From positions 1 through 64,000 of the forward strand of contig ML978249.1 of the NCBI GenBank assembly GCA_010015745.1: a DNA stretch of 64,000 nt, in the 5' to 3' direction. The notes beneath the pieces are model-generated. The model had not been told where the DNA came from, ran no database searches, and worked only from the letters and a program-made list of their open reading frames with translations. Origin of the DNA: Setomelanomma holmii (Eukaryota > Ascomycota > Dothideomycetes > Pleosporales > Phaeosphaeriaceae). This document shows positions 43,146-54,224 of the stretch, piece after piece; within the stretch, counting starts at the first letter, position 1; each line of letters opens with the position of its first letter. Made by a program: the position numbers and the translations under genes.

Positions 43146-45202
43146 ATGGCTCCTGCATTATGGAACCTCATGAAGCGCTCAACATCCAACAGCCCGCCTC
43201 ACTCGAAGCTCAAGAAGATGGCACCTGGACTGGTGAACGACGTCGAGTCACGCTCATCAGGAAGTAGCTTGGAGGTGTCTTCACAGTTCTCGTATACTGC
43301 CAGAGATGATGACTACTCAAGCTTCATGAGCGATGTAGTTGTGGTTGGTGCTGGTCCAGCTGGTTTGATGCTCGCGTAAGTATATCAAGGTCAATAGAGA
43401 CAGCCCACAGCTGAATTGGACGCAGAGACAACTTGGTGCGATATGGTGTCAAAACGCGCATCGTTGACGACCGACCCGACCGCACTTCGACTGGCCGTGC
43501 CGATGGCATACAGCCCAAGACGATCGAAACCCTGCGCCAGATGCGCATCGCCGAGCCGCTTTTGAGAAAGGGTGTGCGCATCTACGACATCGCCTTCTGG
43601 AAGTCGACGGCAGAGCAGTCGCTGCACCGCACTGGACGCGACATTCACTACCCGCCCGTGGTAGACCTGCTCGACCCATACATATTGCTCGTACACCAAG
43701 GCATGGTCGAGGGCATATTCGAGGAGGATCTGATGGAGCGTGGCACTGCTGTGTCGCGCAACACGGCATTTGACAGCGTGGAATATACGCCAATGGCCAT
43801 TCGACCTTTAACAGTCAATTGCCGACAAAATGTGATTCACTCCAGGAAACGCTACTTCACGCGATACGCGGTCGGTTGCGACGGCGCGCATTCCAAGGTG
43901 CGGAAGTGCATCCCTGGAGCTACCCCTATTGGATCGTCATCAGATGCGGTTTGGGGAGTACTGGATGGTGTTCTCGATACGGACTTCCCTGATATCTGGA
44001 GCAAAGTCGTAATACAGTCGGATGAGCTCGGTTCCGTCCTGATGATCCCACGCGAGAGGGGCTTGACCCGGTTATACATTGAGCTTCGGCCTGGGTCGAA
44101 TGAAGCTGTCGGAGGAGAACAGAACACGCAAGATTTTGTTCAGAAACGAGCACAGGCGATCATGAAACCCTATCGACTCGAGTGGAAAAATGTGGAGTGG
44201 TTCGGCAGATATAAGATTGGACAGCGAGTAGCAGCACGCTTCACTGATGACGAGCGGCGCATCTTCATCGCAGGTGATGCCAGCCACACGCACAGCCCGA
44301 AAGCCGCTCAGGGAATGAATACATCAATGCATGACTCGTGGAACCTGGCCTGGAAGTTGAACTTCGCGACGCGGGGACTCGCCAAGCCTTGCTTGCTAGA
44401 GAGCTATGAGGAGGAGCGCAAGAAGATTGCACAAGACTTGATCGACTTCGACTATGAGCACGCGAAGGCTTTCCATGACGGCGATCCAGCTGCTTTGGCG
44501 GCAAACTTCACCAAGAACGTCGCTTTCATATCGGGCTATGGCGTCAGCTATCAACCAAACGTACTCAACGTTATGTCGAAGGGCTACAACCGCGGCCACC
44601 TTACGCCCGGTTTCTTGCTTCCTCCAGCCAAGGTTACTCGCTACATCGACGCCAACCCTGTCGACATACAGACCGATATCCCGGCGCTTGGCCAATTCCG
44701 CATCTACTTCTTCGCCCATAACGTCCATGCAGCGCTGCCTTTTCTCGACACAGTATGTCACGCACATACAGGGAGTGCCTCGTATGTTGGTCGAGTGAGT
44801 GCCGCCGGCAACGCTTCATACACCACCCAGCCTCCTTTAGCAGCACCGCACGATCAATTCGTTCTTCCAGAGCGTTACACGCCAGTCAGCGGCATTTACA
44901 CATACGCCCTCGTGACCGATATGGACCGTAACACAATTGAGACCAAGGACCTGCCACCAATCCTACGCGAGAGTGCATGGACCTTCTACCTAGACGACGT
45001 ACCCGACAAGGACACACGGAAGCAGAAATGTATGGACAAGTGGCTCGACGGCCTCGATGACAACGAGGTCGTTGTGCTGAATGTGCGCCCCGATGGTTAC
45101 GTCGGTACAATTCGTCGCTTCGCCGATGGCAGCAGAGAGAGTGGCCAGGTCGCAGTACGGTGGATGGACCAGTACTACGAGCAATTCATGAAAGACATGT
45201 GA
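43146..45202 (+). CDS. hxnV: phenol-2-monooxygenase-type FAD hydroxylase, HxnV candidate
   Basis: Two exons (43146..43375 and 43426..45202) joined at GC|GTAAGT...GCAG|A give 668 aa. Class A flavoprotein monooxygenase: FAD ADP-binding loop SDVVVVGAGPAGLMLADNL (~63-81), mid motif AVGCDGAHSKVRK (DG fingerprint) and GD motif IFIAGDASHTHSPKAAQGMN, followed by the thioredoxin-like C-terminal domain typical of phenol hydroxylases (IYTYALVTDMDRNTIE...). It uses NAD(P)H and O2 to hydroxylate an aromatic ring. The A. nidulans HxnV is of this class and acts on a hydroxylated pyridine in nicotinate breakdown. Start: first ATG; the first ~55 residues are not conserved-looking. Confidence 0.85.
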
Positions 45203-45729
45203 GTCTGTCATGTCAAGGAGAGTTTTCCACGATCCAAACCCCTGCATTAGAATGGCGTTGGCATTTACATATTCAATGTTTGGTATATGAATGGACAGAT
45301 CGAGAAGTCTCCTCTAAGCTTCTGGCGATTGCAAGTACTTTTCCTACTCCAGAGCAGCCCTTTAAGATTAGAGCTTGGCAACTTCAAAATTCCCACTTCA
45401 GCGGACCGATCGTGGGCAGCGGTGGATGTTACAAGCGAGTCATGCTACACGCAAGCTTCACGTGTTCACGCGACAACGCGAGCGATAAGTGGCCAGCGGC
45501 ATTCGCGATGAATCATGACGTACCCCCACCTTCCACTTGAGTGCTCCACACATAGCTCTTGCCCTGCGTAACAATTCCGAAGCTAAGCGGGGTAGCTCAT
45601 TGCTATCGCGAGATGCTCGCCATATTCACCACGTCCTTTCTCCAATAATTCTTGGATTGCTTCGACAAAGTTCAGCCGATCTTCTCACCAATCCGTCTAT
45701 ACTCGCTTCTTGAAGTAACGACGACCACA
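45203..45729. other. intergenic
   Basis: No gene supported; contains the promoter of the NodB-type hydrolase. Confidence 0.4.
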
Positions 45730-46904
45730 ATGGGCAAGAAGAAGGTACTCGTGAGCTATGGTGTGGACATTGATGCGGTATGTTCTGTCAGGACATGGAC
45801 ATCGCTTGACGAGCGCTGACTTCGCCGAGGTTGCTGGTTGGCTGGGTTCATATGGAGGGGAAGACTCAACCAGCGATATCAGTAGAGGTATGGATTCGCC
45901 GAATTTAGAACAATCAGCCGCTGAATTTGGACAGGTCTCTGGGCTGGAACGGTGGGAACACAGCGGTTGTTGAAGCTGTTCGAGAAGTACAACATCAAAG
46001 CGACGTGGTTCATTCCTGGTACGCAGCTCAGTCCAATATCGCGAAATGCAATGCGCTCATACTCCAGGCCATTCCCTCGAGACCTTCCCCGAAGATTGCG
46101 CCGCCGTTCGCGATGCGGGCCACGAGATTGGTCTGCATGGCTATTCGCACGAGAACCCTGTAGACATGAGCTTTGAGCAGCAACGAGACGTTCTCGACAA
46201 GACCTACAAAATGCTCACAGAATTCTGCGGCAAACCACCACGCGGCTCGGTCGCGCCATGGTGGGAGACCTCAAAAGAAGGATGCGATTTGCTCCTCTCA
46301 TACGGCATCGAATACGACCACTCCATGTCACACGAAGACCACAAATGCTACTGGCTACGAACGGGCGACGAGTGGACCAAGATCGACTACACCAAGAATG
46401 CGCGGGATTGGATGAAGCCACTGTTCAAGGGCCAGGATACTGGTCTCGTGGAGATTCCTGGGTCATGGTACATCGACGATTTGCCGCCCATGATGTTCAT
46501 GAAGAAGAGCGCAAACTCGCATGGATGGGTGAATCCAAGGGATGTGGAGCAGATCTGGATGGACCACTTTGACTACTTCTACCGAGAGTACGATGAGTTT
46601 GTGTTTCCCATGACGATTCATCCCGATGTATCGGGACGACCGCATGTCATTCTCATGCATGAGAGGTATGTCAGCCTCCCAGAAATATACGTGCTAGCTA
46701 ATGTCGAACAGGATCATCGAGCACATCAACAAGCACGAGGGCGTTGAGTGGGTAACAATGGAACAAATGGCGGACGACTTCAAGAAGAACAACCCAGTTC
46801 CGCAAGGTGCGAAGATGCCAGCGCCTCCTGGCGAGATCCTAAAGCTGCAGAAGGAGGGCAAGGCATACTCAGGCTTTGATTACAATGGGCCAGTTCCGCA
46901 GTAG
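45730..46904 (+). CDS. hxnM: NodB-fold polysaccharide deacetylase / cyclic imidase, HxnM candidate
   Basis: Five exons (45730..45777, 45830..45887, 45935..46018, 46068..46665 and 46712..46904) give 326 aa; all joins keep frame. Motifs of the NodB/PuuE fold: catalytic Asp pair in SYGVDIDAVAGWLG (~10-22), WAGTVGTQRLLKLFEKYNIK, ATWFIPGHSLETFPE, the metal HxxxH in HEIGLHGYSHENP (~82-94), and APWWETSKEG. No signal peptide, so it is cytosolic and not a wall chitin deacetylase. Relatives hydrolyse cyclic amides or imides. HxnM is described as a cyclic imide hydrolase that opens the reduced pyridine-derived ring, and the context between hxnV- and hxnX-like genes supports this. Confidence 0.83.
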
Positions 46905-47591
46905 CTAGCAATTAAGTAGTTGTTGTTCACTGAATTGCTGGCGACTTTTACCATTCCGAAATGCTCGGAACTGATTCAACCATGATTGTCGACACAATTG
47001 CAGATCATATTTTGAAATTGACATCGAGCCTTATCGAGATGTGATCAAAACACGCTTCTCTCACTGCCAAACTCGCCAAATCATTGCTGCAACCAACACA
47101 GCTGTTCAGACTAACCCCATTCCCAACTGTCCTCGGAACACCAGACCCACTTTCCTGTCCTGTATCAGCACTGACCACCGCGCCTGCCCCTCCACCCCTC
47201 ACTTCCTCAAGCCTCACGCTAAACACACACTTCTCTCCCCCACTCTTACACTCAAAGCACAATCAGCCCACCGTACGCTTCTGCAAGGCTCACCCATTCC
47301 TATCTCCCAACCAATCGTGGCCACCCCATCTCAGGGACACAAGCGCATGCTGGCGCAAACTAGCGCATGATAATTGGAGGGGCTTGGTGCGATGTCACGC
47401 GTTTGGAAGCGAGGATGGGGATGGGCGGCAAGTGATGACGGCTTGAATGATTTCTGGTCTGTACCTTTTGCACTTTTGATGGTGGATGTAAATGGTGTCT
47501 TTGACGCTCTGCGTCTCCGCGTCAAGGAAATCTGGGTCATAACTTGAACTTGTTCGAAGATTGAATTGGAATTGAAGAGCCGAGTGACATC
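46905..47591. other. intergenic
   Basis: About 690 bp, CA-rich around 47.1-47.3 kb. No gene supported; promoter of the next monooxygenase. Confidence 0.4.
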
Positions 47592-49133
47592 ATGCCTCCG
47601 TCCAAGCCAGATATAATCCAGCAACAACATCGCGACGAGGATAGTAAACTCGACGTAAGTCATTCCATCAACAAATCTCGATACTCCATACTCACACCCA
47701 CAGGTTCTCATCGTCGGCGCCGGCCTGGGCGGTCTCGGAGCAGCCATATCCATTCTCCTCTCTGGCCACTCAGTCCGTATCCTCGAATCCGCCGCAGAAA
47801 TCGGCGAAATCGGCGCCGGAATCCAATGTCTCCCAAACTCTACACGCGTACTGTATTCCTGGGGACTAGGAGAGCGATTGAGCAAACATGCCACGAGTCC
47901 GCGGTTGTGTAATATGATTGGCTGGAAGGGGAATAAGATTAGTGAGATGGATTTTCATGATTATGAGGGGGATTGTGGGACCCCGTTTTGGGACTTTCAT
48001 AGGGCGAATTTGCATATGGGGTTGCTTGAGCGCGCGATCGAGTTGGGTGCGCAATTGACTGTTAAGACGAAGGTAATGGATGTTGAGTATGAGAGTAGTC
48101 CGGATGGCGAGAGTACGATTGCAGTTGTGTTATGCGAGGATGGCAGGAAGTATAAGGCGGATCTGATCGTGGGTGCGGATGGAATCAATTCGAAGTGCAG
48201 AGAGATTTTGCTCGGCCATGAGGATCCGCCGCTGTTAACGGGTGATTTGGCGTACAGGCTGCTTTTGAAGACGGAGGATATGGTGAAAGATCCGGAGCTG
48301 AGAGGATTTGTCGAGGATCCGCAGGTCAATTATTGGATTGGCCCAGATGCACATGCTGGTAAGTCTGAATTTCGACCTCTGAGCAAGGATGGTGCTGATA
48401 TGGAATAGTAAACTATGTTCTGCGCGGCGGAAAACTGTTTAACATGGTTTTGCTTGTGCCAGACGATATGCCAGCAGGCGCAAATACATTATCTGGCAAC
48501 GTCGAGCAGATGCGAGCATTGTACAAAGATTGGGATCCGCGGATACCCAAGCTTTTAGCGCTTTGCGAATCGGTATTCAAGTGGCGCCTCATGATCCGGC
48601 CTGGTCTCGACCCAACGTGGTCTCACGAATCTGCTGCCTTTACGATCCTAGGAGATGCAGCACACGCCACGCTTCCGTACCTTGCAAGTGGCGCAGGCAT
48701 GAGTCTCGAGGACGGACATGTTCTCGGTCTTTGCTTGGGAAAGATCAAGAACAAGAGCACAGCGCAGAAGAAGAAAGCGCTTGATGTGTACGAGCGATGT
48801 CGAAGGGAACGTACTGAGCGCGTCGTTTCTCGTGGCAATCGGCAACAATACTTGTACCACGTGCATGACGGGGCCGAGCAACAAGAACGCGATCGTCAGC
48901 TTCGCGCTTTTGCAGAGTTCAACAGCAGGGGAAAGATCAGCAGAGAGCAGTACGAGGCAAAGGGCCTGCACGTCGAGGACGATCCGCTTGCGTGGCGGTG
49001 GGGCGGTGTCGGAAGCTGGCTGTTGACATACGTGTGCGAAGAGGACGTTGAGAGGAGATTGAGAGAGATCGAGGCGGAAGGTAGGAGAAGTGGAGCACGA
49101 CAGAGCACAGAAAGCGTTCGAGCAGTTTTGTAG
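47592..49133 (+). CDS. hxnX: salicylate-hydroxylase-type FAD monooxygenase, HxnX candidate
   Basis: Exons 47592..47654, 47704..48358 and 48409..49133 give 480 aa. Class A FAD monooxygenase: GxGxxG in VLIVGAGLGGLGAAISILL (residues ~22-40), Arg/Glu ribose contact in SVRILESAAEIGEIGAGIQ, DG motif ADLIVGADGINSKCR, and GD motif FTILGDAAHATLPYLASGAG. The closest functional types are salicylate and 6-hydroxynicotinate 3-monooxygenases, which hydroxylate the ring with or without decarboxylation. A. nidulans HxnX belongs here and converts 6-hydroxynicotinate to 2,5-dihydroxypyridine. No membrane anchor; the C-terminus (SVRAVL) has no clear PTS1. Confidence 0.85.
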
Positions 49134-49472
49134 ATGCAATAGGACAGAAAGTGATGAGCATAATTGCTGTCACAACATCATCTTGAAGCGTGAGGTTCTC
49201 TCTACGGAAGGTGTATTCGTCTTTCTGTTGTTCGTGGCTCACAGTGCGTTGGACATACGCGACGGGTACCGATACCGCGAATGCACTTGGCCTTCATGAG
49301 CCGTGCCGTAGGTTAGAACCGAATTGGCTAGCTGCGCACGGCCTGCAGACTCACCAACTTCTCTTTGATCACCTCGCATCGAGAGCAGTCCATCACATCA
49401 CATCACATCGTATTGCTTCTTCGTTCGCATTCCACTCTTTTGTCTCATATTCTGGCGTTCTGTGTATCCCTC
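49134..49472. other. intergenic
   Basis: Short spacer containing a (CATCA)n-like run near 49388-49412. No gene. Confidence 0.4.
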
Positions 49473-52355
49473 ATGCTCAATGACGTTTGGTTGCGACGCG
49501 TCTCTCACGTTCTTCGAGCTCGCAACACATCTTGCAAACATCCCAGAAGTGCGTTAGTGCTGAACCACAAACAAAGCTGGAGGAAGAGAACGTGGTTCGT
49601 AACGCCACCACGCAAGTACTACCAGTTCTCAAGAGTGGCGAGAATTGCTACACCCAACGAAGCCAGCTGTCTAGAGCCTGAAGATAGGATCCATGTGCAA
49701 GGACCTAGCCCTTGTACACAGGCGGTTGAGAACGAAGACGCGTTCGAAGCCCCTGCAACAGACAGGCTAGGCGATGATCGCGATTGCGCTGAGGTTCCTC
49801 ACCTCGGCTCAGCCTCTACAAGTAGAAATGCGCGAACACATGGCTCTTCTAGACCGTCAGAGCCCGGGTCGCTCGCCATCATGGTCAAATCTGTTGAAGA
49901 AACACCAGGCCACAAAGCAAGCGATCCAAGCGGCGAAGATTACACATCGGGCCTGCCGTCCACTGCCTGCATGAATGACATGAGATCGATGCAGGTTCTC
50001 AAGCCGACATCCTTCGCGGAGGCCCTCGATATATTCCGCTCCGGTACCGGACACCTCCTAAATCCAGCATCTGTGCTTGCTGGTTGGTATCATCACAATC
50101 ACTTCAGACGTTATGGACTCCTACAATCCGAGAAGAAGTTTGCAGGCTACGACTATTTGGATCATTTGTTGATCGCGATCACAATTCAGCCCCTTGTTCA
50201 TTTGCAGCCGACAAGCGACCAAGTATTCAAGAATCGGATGTCGCCCGTCCTGCTCGAATACGCAAGGATTTTGCCATCATTCGTCAGTCTCGCCAATACC
50301 AGAAGTCCAGGCAGGCCAGACTGGTTCGACAGAAAAGTCAAGCCGATGATGATATACTGGGCAGATCATGTTGTGGACGATTGGACCGTCGAGGAGCATC
50401 TTTGCCGGAAATATAGAGATATCGTTCCTAAAGACCGACAGGACACTGAGAAAGCGCGGCAGGCTACTCTAATCGACCCTGTGGATCGAGCACAAAGTGG
50501 AGCAGCTGCTTGGCCTCCAGCTGAGGATGCTGAGTGGCGATTGCAGCAGCCGATCCATATAGATCCTATCGCAAGGCTCCAAGAGCTTGCGGACTACGAC
50601 GAGGCAATTCCTTGCTGGACCCCGAGGACGATGCAATTGCTGTCTCGAGAGTTTCCTGAACTTCCTGCTTCTGTATTGTTCGCCGCATGTGGTGATAAGA
50701 GTCGGTCCTTCGCCATGCGAAGCTTCGTGCACGATCAGGCGTCCCTTGTCCTAGTTACAGATGCCATCAACAAAGCTCTTACCATTGAAAGCCAATCACT
50801 GGCACGCATCAGGAGACATCGGAACTTCCTTCATGTGCGAGTTCCAGACTCCAAGGATATAGAACGCCTTCAAGTGTTGGAAGAGCGCAAGTGGCAGATC
50901 AGTGAAAGTCTGCAGAGTCTCCTGCGTTCAGTCCCTTCATTTGAAGAGCCGGCATCTGCTGGAATAGGAATGGGGTCCAAACCTCAATGTTCGAACGACA
51001 TGAGTGGAGAAGAGCAAGCAGATTTTATAGCGGCCCCAGAAGCCAATTCCGAGCCTGAAAGTGCCGCTTACTCGCTAGGCGAAGATCGTGCATGTTCTAT
51101 TGCGAACCTAGGAACCAGTGCCAACATTCAAAGCCCGAATCACTCGCTTGAAAAAGCTCAGATTGACCTCCTTATAGACCTCTTGGTTAGGCATTATTCC
51201 GGGTCGGCAACGCTATCGAATGGTGGCAGAGCTACTCATAGACAGATGTCGCGTACTGATGGTGAAGCACTACCTGCTGACATACTGCAGCGAATCAAGA
51301 GAAGCGGACTACTATTCGAGTTATCAGGTCGTTCACTACAGCCAATCCTTGAGAAGCTAAGTCATGTCAAAGACAAGAGAGCAGTTGTCCAGGACCTCTT
51401 GTCCTACACAGAAGCCGCGATCACCAACCGAAAGGGCAGTCCAAGCTCACGCCAAGAGAGCAACAGAAGAAGACAGCGCAAGAAATTTAAGGCATTCTGT
51501 GCCAATCGAAATTATCTCCAGGAGGTTGCTCAGTCGTTGGGTTTGGAGATAGAATCCACTGGCGATCTAACAAAGCTATCTGACGGAACAAAGCTGCCCA
51601 ACCCAACAAAGCTGCCCGGGCGAGTACAACAGTTGCTAAATGCAGATTTCCTCCACGAACTTGGCAATCTAAGATATTGGAGCGACCGCTTAGATCGACC
51701 AGAACAAAAGGCTTTGTTATGGGGAAAGGTGACAACCCAAGTGGCGGACCGTGTCAGACAGTCGCGAAGAATTGGACCCCGTTCTCAACAGCGATCATGG
51801 GAGCGTCAACTCAAAGCTATGACAGTGTGGGTCGATGCCCAAAATCCGAAGGCTGATCTTTCGTACGAGGCGGTCATGGCCAAATGGCCTAGCAACAGGT
51901 TTACCGGGAGATCACACGCGAATGCCCTTGACGAGAGTCTTGCTGTTCGACAATATCAGAGAGAGGAGCAACGAAAGTTCACAACGTTCAAGGCGTCATA
52001 CACTTCGAGCGTTCGAGGAAAGGACAGCCAAGATGCAGCGCAGTCTCGTGAGAGCTTGAAGCGAGAAATGGGAACTAGTCAACTGAAGCTCACTATAGCA
52101 GCCATTCAACTAAGACAGCTCCAAGCAGAGCTTGCCTCGGTTTCGGAGACTGCCCAAACTCAAGCAAACGCCATCAATGAATCCAGTCCAAGCGGATCCG
52201 AATCTCAACCATTCTTTGAGAGTCACCACGAAGAAACCGTCTCGGTCCCGTACGACATTCTTCATTACATCTTGCAAGATATGGTTTACGCTTGCAAAGA
52301 CGCGATGTTCTCCTTTGGTCGTAGGGAATTCCCAGAAATCATGGACGAGTACTAG
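49473..52355 (+). CDS. large hypothetical protein inside the catabolic cluster, ~960 aa
   Basis: One uninterrupted frame; ATG 49473 gives 960 aa, and a later ATG at 49881 (MVKSVEETPGHK) is an alternative. A globular-looking block at ~200-330 contains LLNPASVLAGWYHHNHFRRY, GYDYLDHLLIAITIQPLVHL and MMIYWADHVVDDWTVEEHL. A central acidic Ser-rich linker follows, then a basic helical region (SRQESNRRRQRKKFKAF), a 3-fold TKL repeat (near 51568-51615) and a coiled-coil C-terminus (RQLQAELASVSETAQTQ). No signal peptide, transmembrane segment or catalytic motif is recognised. It does not belong to any hxn class. Length and composition argue for a real gene. Confidence 0.6.
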   Translation: MLNDVWLRRVSHVLRARNTSCKHPRSALVLNHKQSWRKRTWFVTPPRKYYQFSRVARIATPNEASCLEPEDRIHVQGPSPCTQAVENEDAFEAPATDRLGDDRDCAEVPHLGSASTSRNARTHGSSRPSEPGSLAIMVKSVEETPGHKASDPSGEDYTSGLPSTACMNDMRSMQVLKPTSFAEALDIFRSGTGHLLNPASVLAGWYHHNHFRRYGLLQSEKKFAGYDYLDHLLIAITIQPLVHLQPTSDQVFKNRMSPVLLEYARILPSFVSLANTRSPGRPDWFDRKVKPMMIYWADHVVDDWTVEEHLCRKYRDIVPKDRQDTEKARQATLIDPVDRAQSGAAAWPPAEDAEWRLQQPIHIDPIARLQELADYDEAIPCWTPRTMQLLSREFPELPASVLFAACGDKSRSFAMRSFVHDQASLVLVTDAINKALTIESQSLARIRRHRNFLHVRVPDSKDIERLQVLEERKWQISESLQSLLRSVPSFEEPASAGIGMGSKPQCSNDMSGEEQADFIAAPEANSEPESAAYSLGEDRACSIANLGTSANIQSPNHSLEKAQIDLLIDLLVRHYSGSATLSNGGRATHRQMSRTDGEALPADILQRIKRSGLLFELSGRSLQPILEKLSHVKDKRAVVQDLLSYTEAAITNRKGSPSSRQESNRRRQRKKFKAFCANRNYLQEVAQSLGLEIESTGDLTKLSDGTKLPNPTKLPGRVQQLLNADFLHELGNLRYWSDRLDRPEQKALLWGKVTTQVADRVRQSRRIGPRSQQRSWERQLKAMTVWVDAQNPKADLSYEAVMAKWPSNRFTGRSHANALDESLAVRQYQREEQRKFTTFKASYTSSVRGKDSQDAAQSRESLKREMGTSQLKLTIAAIQLRQLQAELASVSETAQTQANAINESSPSGSESQPFFESHHEETVSVPYDILHYILQDMVYACKDAMFSFGRREFPEIMDEY
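51568..51617 (+). repeat. imperfect tandem TKL repeat in coding sequence
   Basis: Three adjacent units encode LTKLSDG, TKLPNP and TKLPG (period 18 nt, ACAAAGCT core). Confidence 0.7.
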
Positions 52356-52410
52356 TGGGCCTGTGCAGAGAGTGTCGATCGTGACATTCATACGAGTAGT
52401 CGGCACTGAT

Positions 52411-53703
52411 ATGAGTGTCCAGGAGCGCATGAATTTCATCAAACAAGAGCTCGAATCGTTACGCTTGCTTCGAAATGCCCATGCGCATGAACAAAGCGAT
52501 TTTGACGCAAAGCACATTGTGGCATTGCTGGACGACCTCTATCTAGTAGCAGTCGCGCTTGAGCTTCATATCCTGAAACCTTCCTTTGAAAGGTACAAAT
52601 CTCTGTTGGTACAGTTTGAAGAGAAAGTGCGACGTGACGACTTCGAAAAATTGAGGAAGATCGAGATTGATCATCGAGATGCACAAGTGGCCCTCGAACT
52701 AAAGGAGGCTGAGCTGTCGCAAGAACTAAAGCGCGTCGGCAATGAGCAGCGGAGCTTACGGGCCAAGATGGTGCAGATGGCCGCCGATGTGCGCCTTGGA
52801 ACGCTGGCTAATGCTGGGAAGCAGTTGAAGGATTTCACGATTGAGCGAGAAGTCTCTCGCCTATTGCGGCTGGTCTCAGCGCCGCGTCGCATGACAATGA
52901 TGCAGTCTTTACAAGATAGCTTAACCACCACTACTCATAAAGTTCCCGCCCTGGCGTTGTCAGAGACTAAGGATGCGGAAAACGACTCCCTATCAGTATT
53001 TTACAGGCTAGAACTCAAGCGCGACCATATCGGTAAGGCCGAAAACAATTTATCATCTCTAGCGCATTCCAACTCGTTGATGCTGGAGCAAGTCGATGAC
53101 AGCCATATAGATCCAAACCTTGCGAATGACCAAATCCGCGGTAATAAACCCAGGGTACGGAAGATGATCAGCAAGCAAGGCAGTCGCTTTACGATGCCCT
53201 CTACCATCGACGAAGAAGCTGGTGATGTGGATCTAAGTTTCGACTTCCTCCGTGGCGATGGAGCTGTACAGTCCAGTAATGGCTTTGCGGATAGCTTGGA
53301 ATCCGACTTGTCTGAATCGCTTTACCTCGAGAGCTCTCATATTAACGAGTCCAAGAGCGATGTCAACCCAGCTACACCATCAAATGAACGTATATACGGG
53401 ACACGTTCCGATGAACAAGGCGATGTGAATGATCAGGGAAATCATCCGGATTTCATCAGAAGCGGGGAATCGCATCGGAGAATACAGCTGCAGCACGACA
53501 ATTCAGACTATAAGCCTAACAGTACGCGAGACGATGCACGCGTGCCACCACTTTCGCAGAAGCCTCCTACGCATGCCTCTCCGCACGAACCGAAATCTAG
53601 ATCATCAGCCTATGCAGGACGGCGACGACCGGTAAGCCGCTTGCCCCATCGCTCAGCTCATAAGTTTGGCAGCACTGTACGAGAAGGAGTGCACAGGCAT
53701 TGA
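52411..53703 (+). CDS. hypothetical coiled-coil protein, 430 aa
   Basis: ATG 52411 (MSVQERMNFIKQELESLRLL) opens a frame of 430 aa; the frame itself is open further upstream, overlapping the end of the preceding ORF in another register. Residues ~1-45 resemble a helical hairpin with RNAHAHE, ~80-135 form a strong coiled coil (FEKLRKIEIDHRDAQVALEL, ELSQELKRVGNEQRSLRAKM), and the last ~250 residues are Ser/Asp/Asn-rich and disordered, ending basic (GRRRPVSRLPHRSAHK). The 55-nt gap and same strand suggest a linked transcript with, or a frameshifted continuation of, the preceding gene. No family recognised. Confidence 0.5.
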   Translation: MSVQERMNFIKQELESLRLLRNAHAHEQSDFDAKHIVALLDDLYLVAVALELHILKPSFERYKSLLVQFEEKVRRDDFEKLRKIEIDHRDAQVALELKEAELSQELKRVGNEQRSLRAKMVQMAADVRLGTLANAGKQLKDFTIEREVSRLLRLVSAPRRMTMMQSLQDSLTTTTHKVPALALSETKDAENDSLSVFYRLELKRDHIGKAENNLSSLAHSNSLMLEQVDDSHIDPNLANDQIRGNKPRVRKMISKQGSRFTMPSTIDEEAGDVDLSFDFLRGDGAVQSSNGFADSLESDLSESLYLESSHINESKSDVNPATPSNERIYGTRSDEQGDVNDQGNHPDFIRSGESHRRIQLQHDNSDYKPNSTRDDARVPPLSQKPPTHASPHEPKSRSSAYAGRRRPVSRLPHRSAHKFGSTVREGVHRH

Positions 53704-54224
53704 AATCGAGCTTCCTCACCACAAACTTGGCCACTAATCTCGCCGCCTCCTTCAGCAACCCTCTCCTACTCTTTCAGGTTGTCAGCATGTTTCTCGCCAC
53801 CACCGCATTTCCAGGTCATTCATACGCAACCTTCACCAACTTTCGGGCTTGCATATCTCCTGTACAACAGCAATATAGAGGCGCGTGGCCGCGTCCATTT
53901 CGGTTCCGTCTAAATCCAAAAAGCATCCACTCCTCAATCAGGTTGATCGACACTCGTGCTTTAAGCATCGGCTTTCTTTCTCTCACACGTTGCATCGAGA
54001 TGAGCTCGCGCGTTTTAAAACAGGCGCTGAATCCATAAAAAGACCTTACACAATGTAGGGATTGTACAATCAAGAGCCACGTTCTAAAGACTTACACCAT
54101 CTGTCAGCAAACTGCACAACCACGATGGACGAACGACTTATCATGCTTCTATTCTAACGATGTAAATGCGACCAAGCCATGACCGTTACCAAGCGCCGAC
54201 AATGCATCACAGCTGACTTTGCAG
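53704..54224. other. intergenic
   Basis: 3' flanks of convergent genes. No gene supported. Confidence 0.4.

Noticed and set aside
51568..51617. Short TKL repeats as CRISPR-like or satellite DNA
   Set aside because: Only three imperfect 18-nt units without spacers, within an intact coding frame.
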